Assembly (NCBI GenBank): GCA_035235625.1 | Contig: CP141145.1 | Location: 29,018,563-29,082,562, forward strand | DNA length: 64,000 bases | Direction: 5' to 3' | Source: Saururus chinensis | Lineage: Eukaryota; Streptophyta; Magnoliopsida; Piperales; Saururaceae | Part shown: positions 37,671 to 51,184 of the stretch, piece after piece | Layout of the letters: each line of letters opens with the position of its first letter | Position numbering within the stretch: position 1 is the stretch's first letter | The notes under the pieces: generated by a model | What the model was told of the DNA's origin: nothing | The model's input: the letters and a program-made list of their open reading frames with translations, nothing else | Databases searched by the model: none | Position numbers and translations under genes: made by a program

Positions 37671-38435
37671 TGTTACAAGCGTGAAGTTGTGCCTAGCGTT
37701 CGCTCATGTAATAGCCTAGACGCATCGTGCAACTAGTAGCCAATTCCATTCTTCCCACTTGTATGCGTAGGGAGAAGATAATCTTAGCAACACAAAGTTG
37801 TCTCTATGCAATGGGGCTCCACCTTAAGCTTTATTGCTACAATTTGTTGTAACAATGGTAGAGCGAGACTGGCTGGAAATCCAAAGTCCATGTGGCTTGC
37901 CTGCCTAACACCCCTCCCTTTATATAGACTCAGCCCATGCTGAGTCCAATTACAACTAGGCATTACAAGTCCCACCTATACAAAAGGTTCGTTCCCTCTT
38001 CAACTCTACCCCTAAGCCAACTCGTCCCAACCTAAACTAGGATAGCTACAGACTCTTTGTCCAGCTAGAAGTTTGTGCACCAATGCCTTCGAGAGTCTTG
38101 CTGCAGAAGGGGAGTTGATACCCCATCTCCTACTCGAGCAAGGAGATTGCCAAATCTGAATGGATGAGTCCCGGCTAACATAGGAGTTTGTCCCCATGTG
38201 GCAATGGTGCCCAGCCGCCACCTAATTCCTACTTGCGCTAGGACTTCTCTCAGCATGCTCCGTTATGTTGTCCAACACACCAAGTGATGCTCCAACGAAT
38301 CCGACACTATTGCCCAAGTGCTCAAGTGCCCAAGGGTGTCCCTGGCTGTCCACTGCCAAGGGGACTTGGCTTTTCATCGCCAAGTCAAAGGAGCTATCGA
38401 GCCCTTTGTCTATGCAACTAGTTGAGGGACTAACA
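37671..38435 (-). repeat. 3' LTR of the gypsy element
   Basis: It starts TGTTACAAGCGTGAAG and ends GAGGGACTAACA in plus orientation, about 765 bp. It matches 48488-49259 along its whole length with many differences (for example GTGCCTAGCGTTCGCTCATG against ATGCCTAGCGTTCATTCATT). This level of divergence suggests an insertion that is not recent. Confidence 0.85.
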
Positions 38436-39126
38436 AGTCCCCCCCAACCAATCCGCTTGACGTCCTCATCGAGGCTAAGCACTTGCTAATCTTGTCTTCA
38501 AACTACCACAATGTGATGTCTCACTCCCAGCTATTCTCTGACGTAGGAAGATCCTTCCACTTAACCAAGTAGAAGACTCTTTGATTCTTCTTGCTCATCC
38601 CCTAATCCTCAGGTCTAGAATGACTTCAACCTCCTTCTCAAAAGAGGTTCTAATTATAAGTGTTGCTTGCTTAGAGGTGTTTCTGCTGGAATCCTCTAAG
38701 TTCTCATGAAAAGGTTTCAAAAAGCTTACATGAAAAACATGATGAATCTTGAACTGCTTCAGCAGTTCGAGTTGGTATGCTAGCTGGCTAACTCTATGCT
38801 TCACCTCAAAGGGTCATATCTATGGATGAGCCCTTTGTGCATTACCTTTCTTTGCAATTTCTTCCAAAGTTGGGGAGTCAGCTTCAGCATAACTCTATCC
38901 CCAACCTGAAATTCAAGTGGCCGATGATCTTTGTCTGCATATTTCTTCATCCGCTTGATTGCTTTGGCCAAGTAGTCTTGTGCCTCATCCATCCTCTCTG
39001 TCCACTCCTTGGCTAAGCGGTAAGCAACTCAAATAGCTGCGTCCAAAACCTTCCTATGAACCAGGTGTCTCGGTGTCACACCCCGGCACCCTCCCAACCC
39101 AAGCCGAACCTGGTCCAGGGACTTGT

Positions 39127-39237
39127 AACGACTCGTTTTTCGATTACCTCTAACTTGGAGGGTTAGGCCTAATTAAATGTGTAACGACTCGTTTTTTGAT
39201 TACCTCTAACTTGAAGGGTTAAGCCTAATTAAATAGT
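39127..39237 (+). repeat. Tandem duplication of the LTR tip
   Basis: TGTAACGACTCGTTTTTCGATTACC at 39127 recurs about 55 bp later (from 39181) with few changes, including the following AACTTGxAGGGTTAxGCCTAATTAAAT. The unit is about 55 bp. Confidence 0.88.
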
Positions 39238-40204
39238 TTTGGGATATGTTTTAGAGGTTTTTAAATGTTAAAACCTCTGTATATGAGTAGAGCTCGAAGA
39301 AATAAGCGTAACGAATCAAAGAACGGGCGAAATAGAGGTCGAGACCGAAAGTTACGACATCGAGAGGCGTGGAAAATAGGTGGGACCCACTCAGAAAGAG
39401 CATGAGTTACTACTTTAAGTAGGTTAGTATCAAAGGGCTCGTCGATATGAGTCCAACGGTACCAAGAACATGCGAATCCGAATCCGCGGTAGGAAGTTAC
39501 TCGCGTTTGAAGGTTTGCTTTTTTTTAAAAAAAAAAAAGAAGAGAAAATAAATTAGCGCTGCACGCTGTCACAGACTGCGTTCTGGGCACCCTACCAATT
39601 CCTTTTTTGCTTTACTTCCATGTACATTTCTTTATTTTCATCTATTTTCTTTATTTTTGTTTTATGGTGCCACCATGCCCATACAACCACTTTGGCTGCC
39701 ACTCCAGCCTTATACAAAAAATCTCTTATGCTATATAAGGGGGAGTAAGTAGTTGTATTGTTAGTCATAGTGTTGTTGCACCAATTGCTTGTAAACACGT
39801 TGATAGTGAATGCACCTATTTTACATACTTATGTTCATTCGTTTCATTGCAATGTGACTTACTTTCTGCCCACTACCTCTTTGCTTTGCATGAGCGCCCG
39901 CAAATGATTTGCGCAATGCATTCGTGCAAGGCAAACATCTCATCCCACGCAAAGGCTTGCTTGGTGGGCCTTTGACCTACAAGCGCCGCATGGCCGGCTG
40001 CCCAAGAGGCACGTTCGTGACAGCGTGCGTGGCACGCGCAACTGCGGCACGTGTAACGCATAGCCGCAACGCGTGGTTGCCGCATGTGTGGCGCATAACG
40101 GCGGGCGCTGCCAGGGTGCTGGGGGTTAAAAATCGAGGTGCCACGGTTTTTCAGCCTGGCTCGCCTATTTATACCCCATTTGGATTCATTTTTCAGCAGT
40201 TCTT

Positions 40205-40545
40205 CTCCTCCATCGTTTCTGACTGTTCTGAGTCCGATTAAGGTCATTCAAGAGGTGTTCTTAAGTAAATCGGACGTGCTCTACACAATGGAGAGGTCAT
40301 TTTTTCAAGTTGGAGACCGTATAAGGAGGAAACGCCCCATGACAAGGAGAGGTCCTGCCCTTTATCTTGGTGTACCGACTAACTTCGTTTTCTCTGTTTC
40401 TGGTCATCCTAACTCCGATTTAATCGATTCAAGAGGCATTCTTGACTAAATCGAGTGTGTTCTACAAGATGGAGGGTTCCATTTTCTGAGTTGGTGGTCG
40501 TATGAGGAGAAAATACCCTAAGACTAGGAGAGACCCTGCCCGTCA
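40205..40545 (+). repeat. Diverged tandem repeat, about 180-bp unit, within the nested element
   Basis: The block beginning near 40218 (TCTGACTGTTCTGAGTCCGA) and that beginning near 40397 (TCTGGTCATCCTAACTCCGA) share the succession TTCAAGAGG, TCTTxACTAAATCG, GTGTTCTACA, ATGGAG, GAGTTGG and GAGACCCTGCCC. It looks like old internal duplication of an LTR leader. Confidence 0.65.
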
Positions 40546-41480
40546 TCCTCGAACACTGGAGCAAGAAAAAGAGACCCGGAGCAAGACGGGGTTCTGTCCA
40601 TAGTTACCGAGCATCAACAAGAGAAACAATCTAGAGTAGGGGAGGTTCTGTCCACCGCTCACGGGCACAGAAAATGAGAAGAGGAATATTTGTACAAGAC
40701 AAGGGACATATAAAGGCTAAAGGAAGCTCCATCTACTACCTCCGGATTTGAAGGGGAGGACGCCCAGAAGGAGAGAGTAACTCTTAATACCGATACCTTA
40801 CGAGACATGATGGAAGTAAGCATTTCTGATCTCCTGTTTTAATTATAGAACGGCATGTGCTAGTTATGATGTGGGCTATGCTACGACCCATATGCTTGCT
40901 ATGCCATGATGTGTGCTTTATATGCCATGATGTACGCTTATATGCTATGTTGTGTGTGGTCTCGCTGTAGGGTAGAGTGAGACGTGTATATGTGGTTATG
41001 ATCCTGCTCGGTGGTACAATGAGATGTATGATTTTGTTGATTTATTAATTTCCGCTTTACTCCGATAGATTACGAGTTTCAGTATGATTTCAATTTAATT
41101 TTAGTATATATATATTTTAATGTATATAATTTTGTGATGTTTGACATATGTAGTAGCCGTTAGGCAAAACTACGTTCGGATTCGATCGTGTTGGAATAAT
41201 ATCTAATACGTACGTAGAAAACCAATGGTAAGGCAGCGTTGGCCCGATCCAAATCAATTATAAGTATATGTTTTATTTTGTTTTACATGCGAAGAACTAT
41301 GAAGCTTCGTTGTGTGTTTGTGTTTGTTACAACCTAAGTCTACGTATGGGAAAACTTGAAGCTTCGTAGTACGTAGATGAATATTGTACCTCTCGCACAC
41401 AGACGATGATTCATAGTTCAAGGAAAGATCAAATTTTCTATTAGTGATTTTATAGACCCAGCTCGGGTCGGGTTGTTACA

Positions 41481-44400
41481 GGGCTGGTCGAACCACACGA
41501 GGGTGACTAGATTGCATTAAAGAAGACTTTTAACCCCTTAATCAGGTATTTAACACAAACATGGAGTCGCACATCTTTAGTCCTTTGAGCAAGAAAATTA
41601 AAGTTAAAAAAAAGGATAATAATTCTGAGATAAATCCTCACTCGCAACCCACATACATAACATCCTGAGCCGACAAATGGCTCAAAATCAGAAAATTTGA
41701 GACAAGTCTAAAAGCATTAGGTATACACAAGTATAAAACATAATTATCCATACAATATGCTCTATAAAGATAATAGTATAAATCAAAAGACAAAATAATG
41801 TCTGAAGGCATCCACGCCTACTCCCATGCATATCCCGATCGTCCCTCATACACGGAATCTTGATTAATTGCATGTCGTACCATACAACCCCAAAATAATA
41901 TACAGAAAGAGGGGTGAGCAAAACTTAGTATGGATTGAAATAAGGTAATATTAATCAGAAAACAGTCACGACACACCAACATGGTAATTCAAATCAATAT
42001 TTAACATGTTAACATCATTTCTGATTAAATCCCTTACCATACCCTTATTTATTCATACGAAATCATCCTGCATACCTGTATCTCATACATACTAATTATG
42101 ACATGCATAATCACATCATGACATAACATCCATCTTGCATAATAAGTGATTCTCGCACAATCACATCGATAATCATGCATATCAAGCCAATGTCCTTCAT
42201 AGACATTCAACCATAACACGTGTCTTTTACATGTAATCACATAATGCATATTCATATAATTCATCCATAGATCATTCACTGTGTATGATCAGAGTCTTAA
42301 TCACATGATACTAAATCATGCATAATAAATCATATTCTCATGTGTCACACAATCTCAAATATCCCTACACAACCTATGTGACCTGGGCATAATATTATCT
42401 CATATATGTGCATCATCAACAAATGGTGAATGTCTCCATCATGGAGAGAAATACAATTATACCACCCACTCTGAATATTGTTTGATTTTTTACATGGAAA
42501 CCTAGGGTCTTAACCCAACTTGGACATCAATCCAATTTCCTAGAAGGAAACCTATGGGGTTTGGGGTAGTCAACCCCTCTACTCGCCCTAAACGATCCAC
42601 AAAGGGAGGTCCGATTTCCTTATAGAAACCTAGAGTAGCCTACTAGCCCTGGATAGTCCTGGCCAGGAACGTTCAATCTCCTAGCAAAGACCTAGAGCAG
42701 TGTGTTCACCCTGGACATCTCCTGCGGTGGGGAGAGTCTGATTTCCACAAGGGAAACTTGGAACATGTGGTAGCCGGTGCACATAGGCCTACCACTTTGG
42801 ATTCTCAGGGTCTAGATGACTCTATTAAGTAAATCTCAATCGCATACACATCATCTAATCATCACTTCATATCAACTCAGCCTGGGGAGTATCCATGTTC
42901 CATATAGGAACTTAAATCTAAATCATGTCCTTTCGAACCAACCAATTTTTGATAAGCCAACGATTGATTAATCTGACACGCAATCTCACATCATTGCTCT
43001 AATCGATCAATCACGATTAACCTCGATAAAGTCTCAATCAAAAATCTATTTCATGATGCATGCAACATGGTACATACGTGAACAAATCATATATAAAACC
43101 TATTAATGAATCGTGCTCCCATCAGCCGCTCATGCATCATTCATAATCATAATGTCAAGCCTCATCATCATCCCCCACATGTATGTGTACATGATAGAAA
43201 CATGCAACTCTAAGCATATAAACATGCCTTGTAAATAACTCATTATCATACCACACATGCTCTTTAACTTTTAAACATGGTTCCTAACTAAAATCATGAG
43301 TGAAAATCATTGGAAACCATCAATCAAATCAAGTGTAATATCATGTTAAACCTATGTAAGCATATTCACATCACACTTGAATTTAGACATTGCACCATCA
43401 TTCACCCATAATTTAATCACATTATATGAAGACATACCAGTTCATTCTCACGCTATAATCATGCTGGAATTATGCTTAAAACATAAAGAGTCATTCATTA
43501 ATAGATTCAAGATAAATAATCCTAATATGTGTAGCCAACATGTTATTTTACATAACACATAAATATTCTTCATAATTTCCAACATCTATATAACATGCCA
43601 TTCTAATGGCTCATTCTAGCATGAATTACTTAGCATAAGAATAAGCATAAGAATAAGCATAAGAAATAGTATTTAAGAGTAAAAGTATAAAAATAAACAA
43701 AAGAAATAAAGTGGCCAAAACTACAGTACATTTGTTCGATCGGCCTGCAGGGCTGTTCGAATAGTTGGCCGTTTGATCGGCACAACAACAGTTCCTTGTT
43801 CATCTTCCCCACTTCAAATTCAAATCTGAAACTTCATATGCACTTCATAAAACATCAAATCTCATCCCAAAACATCATGATAATCAAATCCATACTTTCA
43901 TAATATCAAATCTAGCTATTACTAAACATAAACCCTAAGAAATTTCATCAAAGATCAAACATTTCTCAAATTGCCATCAAAGCTCATAAACATGGAACCC
44001 ATTTCAAAATCACATCAAAACTTAAATCCAAATCAAAATAATATTTGAGACTAAAACACTTACCTTCTAGCAAGTTCTTGATTTGAAATGACTCTTTAAA
44101 CTCATTCAAAACCTACACAAAACATGATTTTTTATTAATACTTCTCAAATTCGATTTTAAAACACCTAAAACTTTCAAGAACAAGTAGATCTATGGTTCA
44201 AGAGATCCAAAAATAAAATTTAGGTTTTGAAATAGAAACCCAAATCAGTAGTTTTTGAGTGAAAATAGATATTAATTCAAAGCAAAGAAAGGGATTTAAA
44301 ATATTTAAGCAAAACCCTAATGGATTAATAAAATATTAAGTAAAATCATACCTTAATCTCATTTCTCTTTTAGGAAAATGAGGATTAGGCTATTAAGCTC

Positions 44401-44830
44401 CATGTCTTAGCCCTTTCCCGATTGGGCTAGTTAATTAGTGGGGTACAAATAGAGTTTTATACTAAAAATTACAAAACTTGCTTATTTAAAACTTAATTTG
44501 ATGTCTAAAAATTTAAAATAATTACCCAAGGTCTTAGGCTAATATTAGGGTCATTTAGGGGTAATAACCTCAAATTTGCACGTGGGGGCCCACAGTAGGT
44601 CCCGCCCCGTAACTTTTCAGGAAAAATAGTGAAAATTTTAAAAATTCTAAAAAAAATTTAAATGATTTAAATTAACTTAAAAACCTAAAAATGTGAAGAA
44701 ATTTTGGTTAAAAACTTTTTTTTAACCACTTTAATTTAGAAAATAGTTAAAATTAATCAAAATTAATATTAAACCACACAAAAGCAATTAAATAGAATAC
44801 AAGAAACTAGTTCAAGTTCAGAGATCTTAC
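41481..44830 (-). other. Non-coding body of the first-level nested element
   Basis: AT-rich and rich in CATG/ATCAT words, with no motif of gag or pol. A short tandem repeat AGAATAAGCATA lies at 43638-43662. It is assigned to the nested LTR-type insertion on the basis of its ends only. Confidence 0.5.
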
Positions 44831-47800
44831 ACTCGGTCTCTCACAATATCCACTGGAAGGCCCCCAAAACTTCACAACGTTCTAAAATAACAAGTTTGTT
44901 GCTATCTCTGCGTTGTAAGTTTTTGGGGCTACTATGAATGTGCCATACTTTGAGAAGTGATCCACCACAACCGTGATCGATCCATAACCCTAAACCATAG
45001 GTAAACCAGTGATAAAGTTCATGGATAGACTTACCTACAGCCTTTTTGAAATGGGAATGGGCTAAAATATACTTGGTTCCTTCTGTCTCTCCATCTTATT
45101 CAGCAAGTCCGCTCTTGCCCTAGATGCCCTGCCCATGTGGAGTCATCAGTGTCCTTCAACAACTGACGCCTCAAACCGTCAGCCAAGGGGATGTAAGGCA
45201 TCCGCCCTTCACATACATCACCCCCTCCTCCAACCAAAATTGCTGAGTGGACCCATCCTTCACAGCTTGGATTAGCCTAAGGCAGACTTGATCCTTTGCT
45301 GTTGCTTCTAGTATCTGATCTAGCATATCCCCTGATACTTGCACTAACATTGCTATTGTTGCCTCTAGGTCCGTTTGTCGGCTAAGGGCATTAGCAACCA
45401 CATTTTCTTTGCTCAGCTTATACTCCAACACAAAGTTGAACTCAACAAGGAACTCCTTCCACCTTGCTTGCTTTGGTAAAAGTTTTTTCTGCCTAGAGAA
45501 GTAGCTTGTGGCTACATTATCAGTCTAGACGAGAAACTTTCCGCCCAACAAGTAGTGCCTCCATGTCCTAAGGCAATGGACAACTGTTGTTGTCTCCTTC
45601 TCATGGATTGAGTACCTCTGCTCAATTTCATTAAGCTTACAACTCTCATATGCAACAGGGTGGCCCAACTGGATCAAGACACCTCCAATCACCTGATCAG
45701 AAGGATCGGCCTGCACCTTAAGAGGCGCATCAAACTCAAAGAGTTTGAGGATTGACTCAAAGGGTATGTCATCCTTAAGCTGCTCAAATGTTGTATGGCA
45801 TGCCTCAGCCCATCACCAAGGCTTGGCCTTCAAGAGATCAGTCAGTACAATAACTTTCTTTGAGTAATTCTTAGTGAACCATCTATAATAGTTGGCAAGT
45901 CCCAATAATGATCTTAGCTCAGTGACCTTTGTAGAGGGTGCCATTCCGCAATGGCATTGACCTTCTTTCTGTCCACCCGTACCCTTCCTTTAGAAATGCA
46001 GTGCCCCAAGAACATTATCTCCGTTTGGGCAAAGTTGCACTTCTTGAGCTTCAAAAAGAGGTGGTGCTCCCTTAATTGTTCCAGCACAATCCTTAGTTGC
46101 CTGATGTGTTCATCCCAAGATCCGCTATACACCACAATATTGTCCAAGTAGACAACCACAAACTTATCTAAGTATAACCGAAATACATCATTCATCAACG
46201 TGCAGAATGTGGTTGGGGCATTTATCAAGTCAAAGGGCAGGACAAGGAACTTGAATAGTCCATACCGAGTTACCATTGATGTATTTGCCTCATCACAAGC
46301 AGCAATGCGCACCTGCCAATAGCCCGACCTGAGATCAAGCTTCGAAAAGAAGGAAGCTTTTGCCAACTTGTCGACCAAGGGGAATGAGAACTTGTTCTTT
46401 ACTTTTAAAGTTATATAATCCATGCACAATTGAAGGGAACCATCCTACTTCCTTTGAAATAGGACTAATATTTCATAGGGAGCTTTGGACATCTTGATAA
46501 ATCCCGCCTTAAACAACTTCTCCAATTGCTTTCTGAGTTCTGTCAATTCCGGTGGAACCATGCAGTAAGGAGCTCGAGCTCCTGGTAGCAACTCTATAGC
46601 ATGGTCAATAGCACGTTGTGGGGGGAGGGATTATAAAAGTTCAAGTGACATCATATCCATGAACTCCTTCAACAATGTCCCCACCTTCTCAGGGACAACA
46701 TCCGATGTTTGTTCATCCACCTCCACCGTAGAGACCAAGTAGGTCTTGTGGCTTTGTATGAGGCCCTTCATTAGTTGTAGGGTAGACACAACCTGCACTT
46801 TCATGTCCCCTTTGTTCTTAGCAACAAAGCAGGAGATAATCTAATCACCAATGAAATTCCCTTGAGATGAGACATCACAAACACCTTTGCCCTTCTTAGG
46901 AAATTGATTCCAAGGATAAGCTCCAAATCATCTAGAGGAATGATAGTGAAGCTCACCTTCCTTATCGAGTCTCTAATTTGCACCGACATATTGTTGACAA
47001 TTTCAAGGACAAGGACTGCCTTTGAATTAACAACCTTTGTCTAGGCTTGGACCTTCGTCACCTTAAGGTCTCATGCCTCCACTCACAGTTCACTAGGAAA
47101 TTATGCGAATCACCGATATCAACCATCGCCCACACCCACTGCTTGTTAAGGATTGCCTCCACATACATTAAACAGTAGTAATTTGCCTTCTCCTTGTGGA
47201 TGGCACTGACAAGCTGCAAGGGGTTCATGCGTGTCACAATCCCTCCCTGTCCAAAGAGGGCTCATCCACATCCACTATTGCGATCAACTTCCTCCTCTTT
47301 GGGCATTCTTTGGGACAATGAAAGCCTTGATAGATGAAGCAAGACACACCCTTATTTTTGTTAGAATCAACCTCTTCAGCTTTCTTGCCTCTATATCCAT
47401 TCTTTTGTCCCTCACCATTGTGCTTGCGACCATCCTTAGAGGAAGGCTCCTTATCCTTCTTCTGCCCAGTGGAATTGGTCTTGTAGTCCATTAACCATTC
47501 AACTCTTGTAATGGCTGCGGGAGATCTCTAACATTCTACCTACATAGCTCGTTCTGTGCCCATCTTGGAACCCCGTAAGGAAGTTGAAGAGTTTTTCCTC
47601 CTCCGTCATGTGCTTGATGTCTAGGAGAAGGAACTGAAACTGCTTCACATACTCTTGAACGGTTCCTGTCTACTTAAGTTTTTTGTGTGATTCTCATGTG
47701 ATCCACGCCGTATTCATGGAGAGGAACTGCTCCCTTAGCTCCTACTTCATCATGAACCAAGTCTAAATGGGAGGATGCCCAGCCGAAGCATTGTCCTCTA

Positions 47801-48487
47801 ACCTAGTCCATTACCATAACTTAGCATCTCCCATAAGATACAAGCTTGTAACAATCACCTTTTCTTCATCCGGGGTATAGGTGATTGCAAAGAACTGCTT
47901 TGTGTCCCAAACAAAATTTTTGATGTCTTTGGCACTTTGTGAACTAGAGTAAGCTTTGGGTTCAAGCACCTCATGGACTGAAGAGACTTGGGCTTAAAAT
48001 CAGTCTTTGTAGTCGAAGGAGTGGTGTTCAAAATAACCCTGAGATCAGAGCCATCTTGTCTACCAACTCTTGGATCTTTCCCACTGTTTCCTCTCTTAGT
48101 TCCTGCAACTTTTGTTTTTGGAAGTCCATTGTTGTAGCCATGTCTGCAGCCAACTATTGTAATGGGCAACACTCTTAGCAAATCTATCTTCTCCTAAATC
48201 ATCAGGGTAGGGCCGATCTCCACAAGAGCGAGGATCTGGTTAAAGATAGCAATGTGTTCCTGGATAGAATGCATGGAAGACTGCTTTAGCCAAACTTCTG
48301 TTCATCGTGTGCATCGCATCCCATTTGCCTTTAAGCTCCGAAAGGCGCTATAACATAGAACCTACCATGGCAGTAACTTGACTGATGCCAAGCTTCCAAG
48401 GATCTTCTCTGTCCTGGCTTGTCAAAAACCTTTAGAACACCTCGAAATTCCATTCGGTCCCATTAGTATCCCAGCAATGAAACTAAC

Positions 48488-49259
48488 TGTCATGGGAGTG
48501 AAGCTATGCCTAGCGTTCATTCATTTGATGGCATGGCCGCATCGTGCAACCAACAACCAATTATATCCTTCCTACTTGTATGCACAAATGGAAGATTATC
48601 TTAGCAACACAGAAATGGTCTCTGTGCAAAAGGGCTCAGCCCTAATTTTTATTGCTATAGTCCATCGTAATAATGGTAGGGAGAGGCTGGTTAAAAATCC
48701 AAAGTCCAAGTGGTTGGCCTGCCTGACACCCCTCCCTTTGTATAGACTTAGCCCATGCTGAGTCAAATTACAACTAGGCATTACAAGTCCCACACATACA
48801 AGAGGTTGGCTCCCTCTCCAACTTTGCCCCCTAAGGCAACCTGTCCCAGCCTAACTAGGAAAGCTGCAGACTCCTTGTCTAGCTAGAAGTCTATGTGTCA
48901 ATGCATTCAAAGTCTTGCTACTGAAGGGGAGCTGTTGCCCCGTCTCCTACTCGAGCTAGGAGACTATTGAATCTAAATGGATGAGTCCCGGCCAACATAG
49001 GAGTCTGTCCCCATGTGGTGGTGGCGCCCAACCTGCCACCTTAAGTCCCACCCAAGCTAGGACTTCTCTCAGCATGCTCCGCTATGTTGTCCAACTCATC
49101 AAGTAATGCTCCAACAAATCCAACGTTGCTGCCCAAATGCTTAAATGCCCAAGGGCGTCCCTATCTGTCTACTGCCAAGGGGACTTGGCTGTCTGTCGCC
49201 AAGTCTAAGGAGTTGCCTGCCCCTTTGTCTATGCAAGTGGTTGAGGGGCTAAGAGTTCA
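48488..49259 (-). repeat. 5' LTR of the gypsy element
   Basis: It starts TGTCATGGGAGTGAAGC and runs to about AAGAGTTCA at 49259, matching 37671-38435. The outer end is uncertain by a few bases and no clear target duplication is visible. Confidence 0.8.
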
Positions 49260-51184
49260 TGGGTCTCTATTTGGCCACATAGGCAAATGGGTCTCCATGT
49301 TGAGTATCTCCAACAACTATATGGAGGCCACCATAGGAGATGCTCTTAGACAATCAACATACCCTCCTTCCATCCCTCTAACTCCACTCTCAAACAACCC
49401 CTCCTCTCCATCTCGTTGGTGCTAGCAACTTTGATCCTGTCATGCCCTCCTCTTATCTCGATGCAGTCCCCTTAAGCCCTAAGCTTTTCATCTAGTGTTG
49501 GTCATAAATTGACCAATCTCACCCTTTAACCCTGCCTCTCCATCACTTTGGCGACAATCCATACAACTCCTCCTCTCTTTAGCACTAGTGGTTTTGATTC
49601 CCTCATGCGATCCTCTTCTCTCAACGCGATCCACCTCAAGTCCTTAGCTTTCTGACCAACACTAGTTTGAAATCGGCCGATCTCAGCCAATGAGTCTCAA
49701 GCCCAAGTCACACTCCCTCGGTAACTTCTTTCCATCTTCTCACCTGGTCTACATTCAATCAAGGGGCCAACACTGGGGATAACCTACCCAAGATGTATAA
49801 ATACCTACCAAGCATGGGGCAATCCCCCTACTAGGGCAAAAGAGGAGAGCAAAAAGAGACATATCAGGAGAGGGGAAGACGAAAAGGAGATCACGAAGAT
49901 ATGTAAGACCCATCATTTGGTTTGAAGCTCAATACAATGGTTCTATAAGAACACACTTATTAGTGGGTTTAGTTACTGGTGGTTATTTTTGGTTGCAATT
50001 GTTATATATGAACAAATATTTCTGGATACCTTTCTATTGAATATGAGATACTTATGTTTGTTTTATAATCTTTTATTTTTTATATTAATTTTGTAATTTG
50101 TTTATTTAGCTTTATTTTTTCCATATGTTTTACTCAAATGGTTAAAAAAATTACAATTTGCTTTATTAGTCTCTTGGAAAACTTATAATTGATGATGAGA
50201 TTCTTAAGTTTGATCAAATTTTTAGTTTCCACAAGTTGCATGTGTTTTTTAAGTTCTTATATTGCACTTGATACATGATAGAGGGATTTTATCTATCTAA
50301 TTGTATTTGAACACAGTTGGGACATCTAGCAGTTTAAAAACTATTGTACTTGAGTGATGTAAGAAATTTTTTTAGTTTAATGTTAACCATTAGACATGCT
50401 ATGTTCTTCATGTTTAAATTTTATGGTAATAAACTATACTATCCCATTTAACAATTATTATTTCTTGTAGGTTTTAAGCAAGGAGCATCACAATCTAATT
50501 TGTGTAAATTGATTTTTTCTTCGTGCATGGATTAAGTATAAGAAACTTGATGAAATTGTCATATGCTTTAGAACTTCAACTAGAGCCTCAAAAATTGGTT
50601 TTGTGAATATGACATATGTGTAATGCAGACTATTTTGTGTTTGGAGAATAATTGTTCAAAATTGTAGTAGAGTTTTAAACTTGTGATTTGTCTAGAGATG
50701 GTTATGGTGCTTTGTATTTGATTTGATAAAAACTACTTAATAGACTTTAGATGTTTAATTTGTTAGGAGACTACTTTAGTGTTGATTGTTAAGTGGTAGT
50801 GTATATGTACCTTTTTAAATACAAAGTGGGTGCTGTGTATATGCTAGAGTTGTATTATAGTAGGTTGGGAGGCCTCTTTGGAATTGGGTTTTGGATGAGT
50901 ATTGAATACATGAAGGGTTTTTCAACCCAAATGTGAAGTTTTTTGGATCCTAAAAAATTAAGGAAGTACTTAATATACTATGTTATTGTTGATAAGAGTT
51001 GGCATGGAGGTTGAGAAATGAGTAGTTCGCAGTTTTATTTGCTTTTGTTAGTGAAATTTTTGTGGTGAAAGTCTACAGGAATTTGACAAAGATTCCTGCT
51101 ATTGGTCTATTATTATTTATGGTAAGAGTTAGGTTTTACGTTGAAAATGAGATTATCAGTCTATAGAGTTTATTTGCTTTAAAT
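49260..51184. other. Repeat-like spacer right of the gypsy element
   Basis: 49368-49690 holds a diverged tandem duplication with a unit of about 155 bp (TCCATCTCGTTGGTGCTAGC against TCTCTTTAGCACTAGTGGTT and following text). A TATA-like GATGTATAAATACC lies near 49790, followed by a purine-rich run, which resembles an LTR promoter region. The rest to 51184 is AT-rich without recognised genes. Confidence 0.4.

Larger units (their letters stand above)
39127..41480 (+). mobile_element. Second-level nested insertion, LTR-like, with TGTAACGACTCG...GTTGTTACA ends
   Basis: The segment starts TGTAACGACTCG and ends GGGTCGGGTTGTTACA. GGACT on the left and GGGCT on the right may be a 5-bp target duplication with one mismatch. 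Removing it joins the outer LTR text smoothly (GGTCCAGGG to CTGGTCGAACC). A TATA-like box (CTATTTATACCCC) lies near 40163. No protein motif is seen, so it is probably a solo LTR. It contains internal repeats (see the next entries). Confidence 0.6.
39072..44830 (-). mobile_element. LTR-type insertion (probable solo LTR) nested in the gypsy integrase region
   Basis: In plus orientation it starts TGTCACACCCCGGCACC and ends AGAGATCTTACA, and it is flanked on both sides by CTCGG, a 5-bp target duplication. TGTAAGATC...GGGGTGTGACA (minus orientation) is a form I know from plant gypsy LTR ends. No retroviral-type protein motif was found in it, so a large solo LTR or a non-coding element is likely. 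Without its own nested insert it is about 3.4 kb. Confidence 0.7.
37671..49259 (-). mobile_element. Ty3/gypsy (chromovirus-type) element with two LTRs and nested insertions
   Basis: This minus-strand element has LTRs at 37671-38435 and 48488-about 49259. In between, reading leftward, are segments resembling gag (48181-47855), a gag zinc-knuckle region (47491-47234), protease (46989-46801), RT (46429-45914), RNase H (45716-45171), integrase (around 44900 and 39060-38790), the integrase C-terminus with HHVFHVSFLKPFHE, and a chromodomain-like YLVKWKDLP region near 38540. The order PR-RT-RH-IN-chromodomain defines a chromovirus. A G-run polypurine tract lies just inside the 37671-38435 LTR. It is broken, with many breaks. 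The integrase region is split by an insertion at 39072-44830. Confidence 0.88.

Noticed and set aside
38012-38489. Frames within the gypsy LTRs as separate proteins
   Set aside because: Equivalent frames occur in both LTR copies because the sequence is repeated; LTRs of this group are non-coding.
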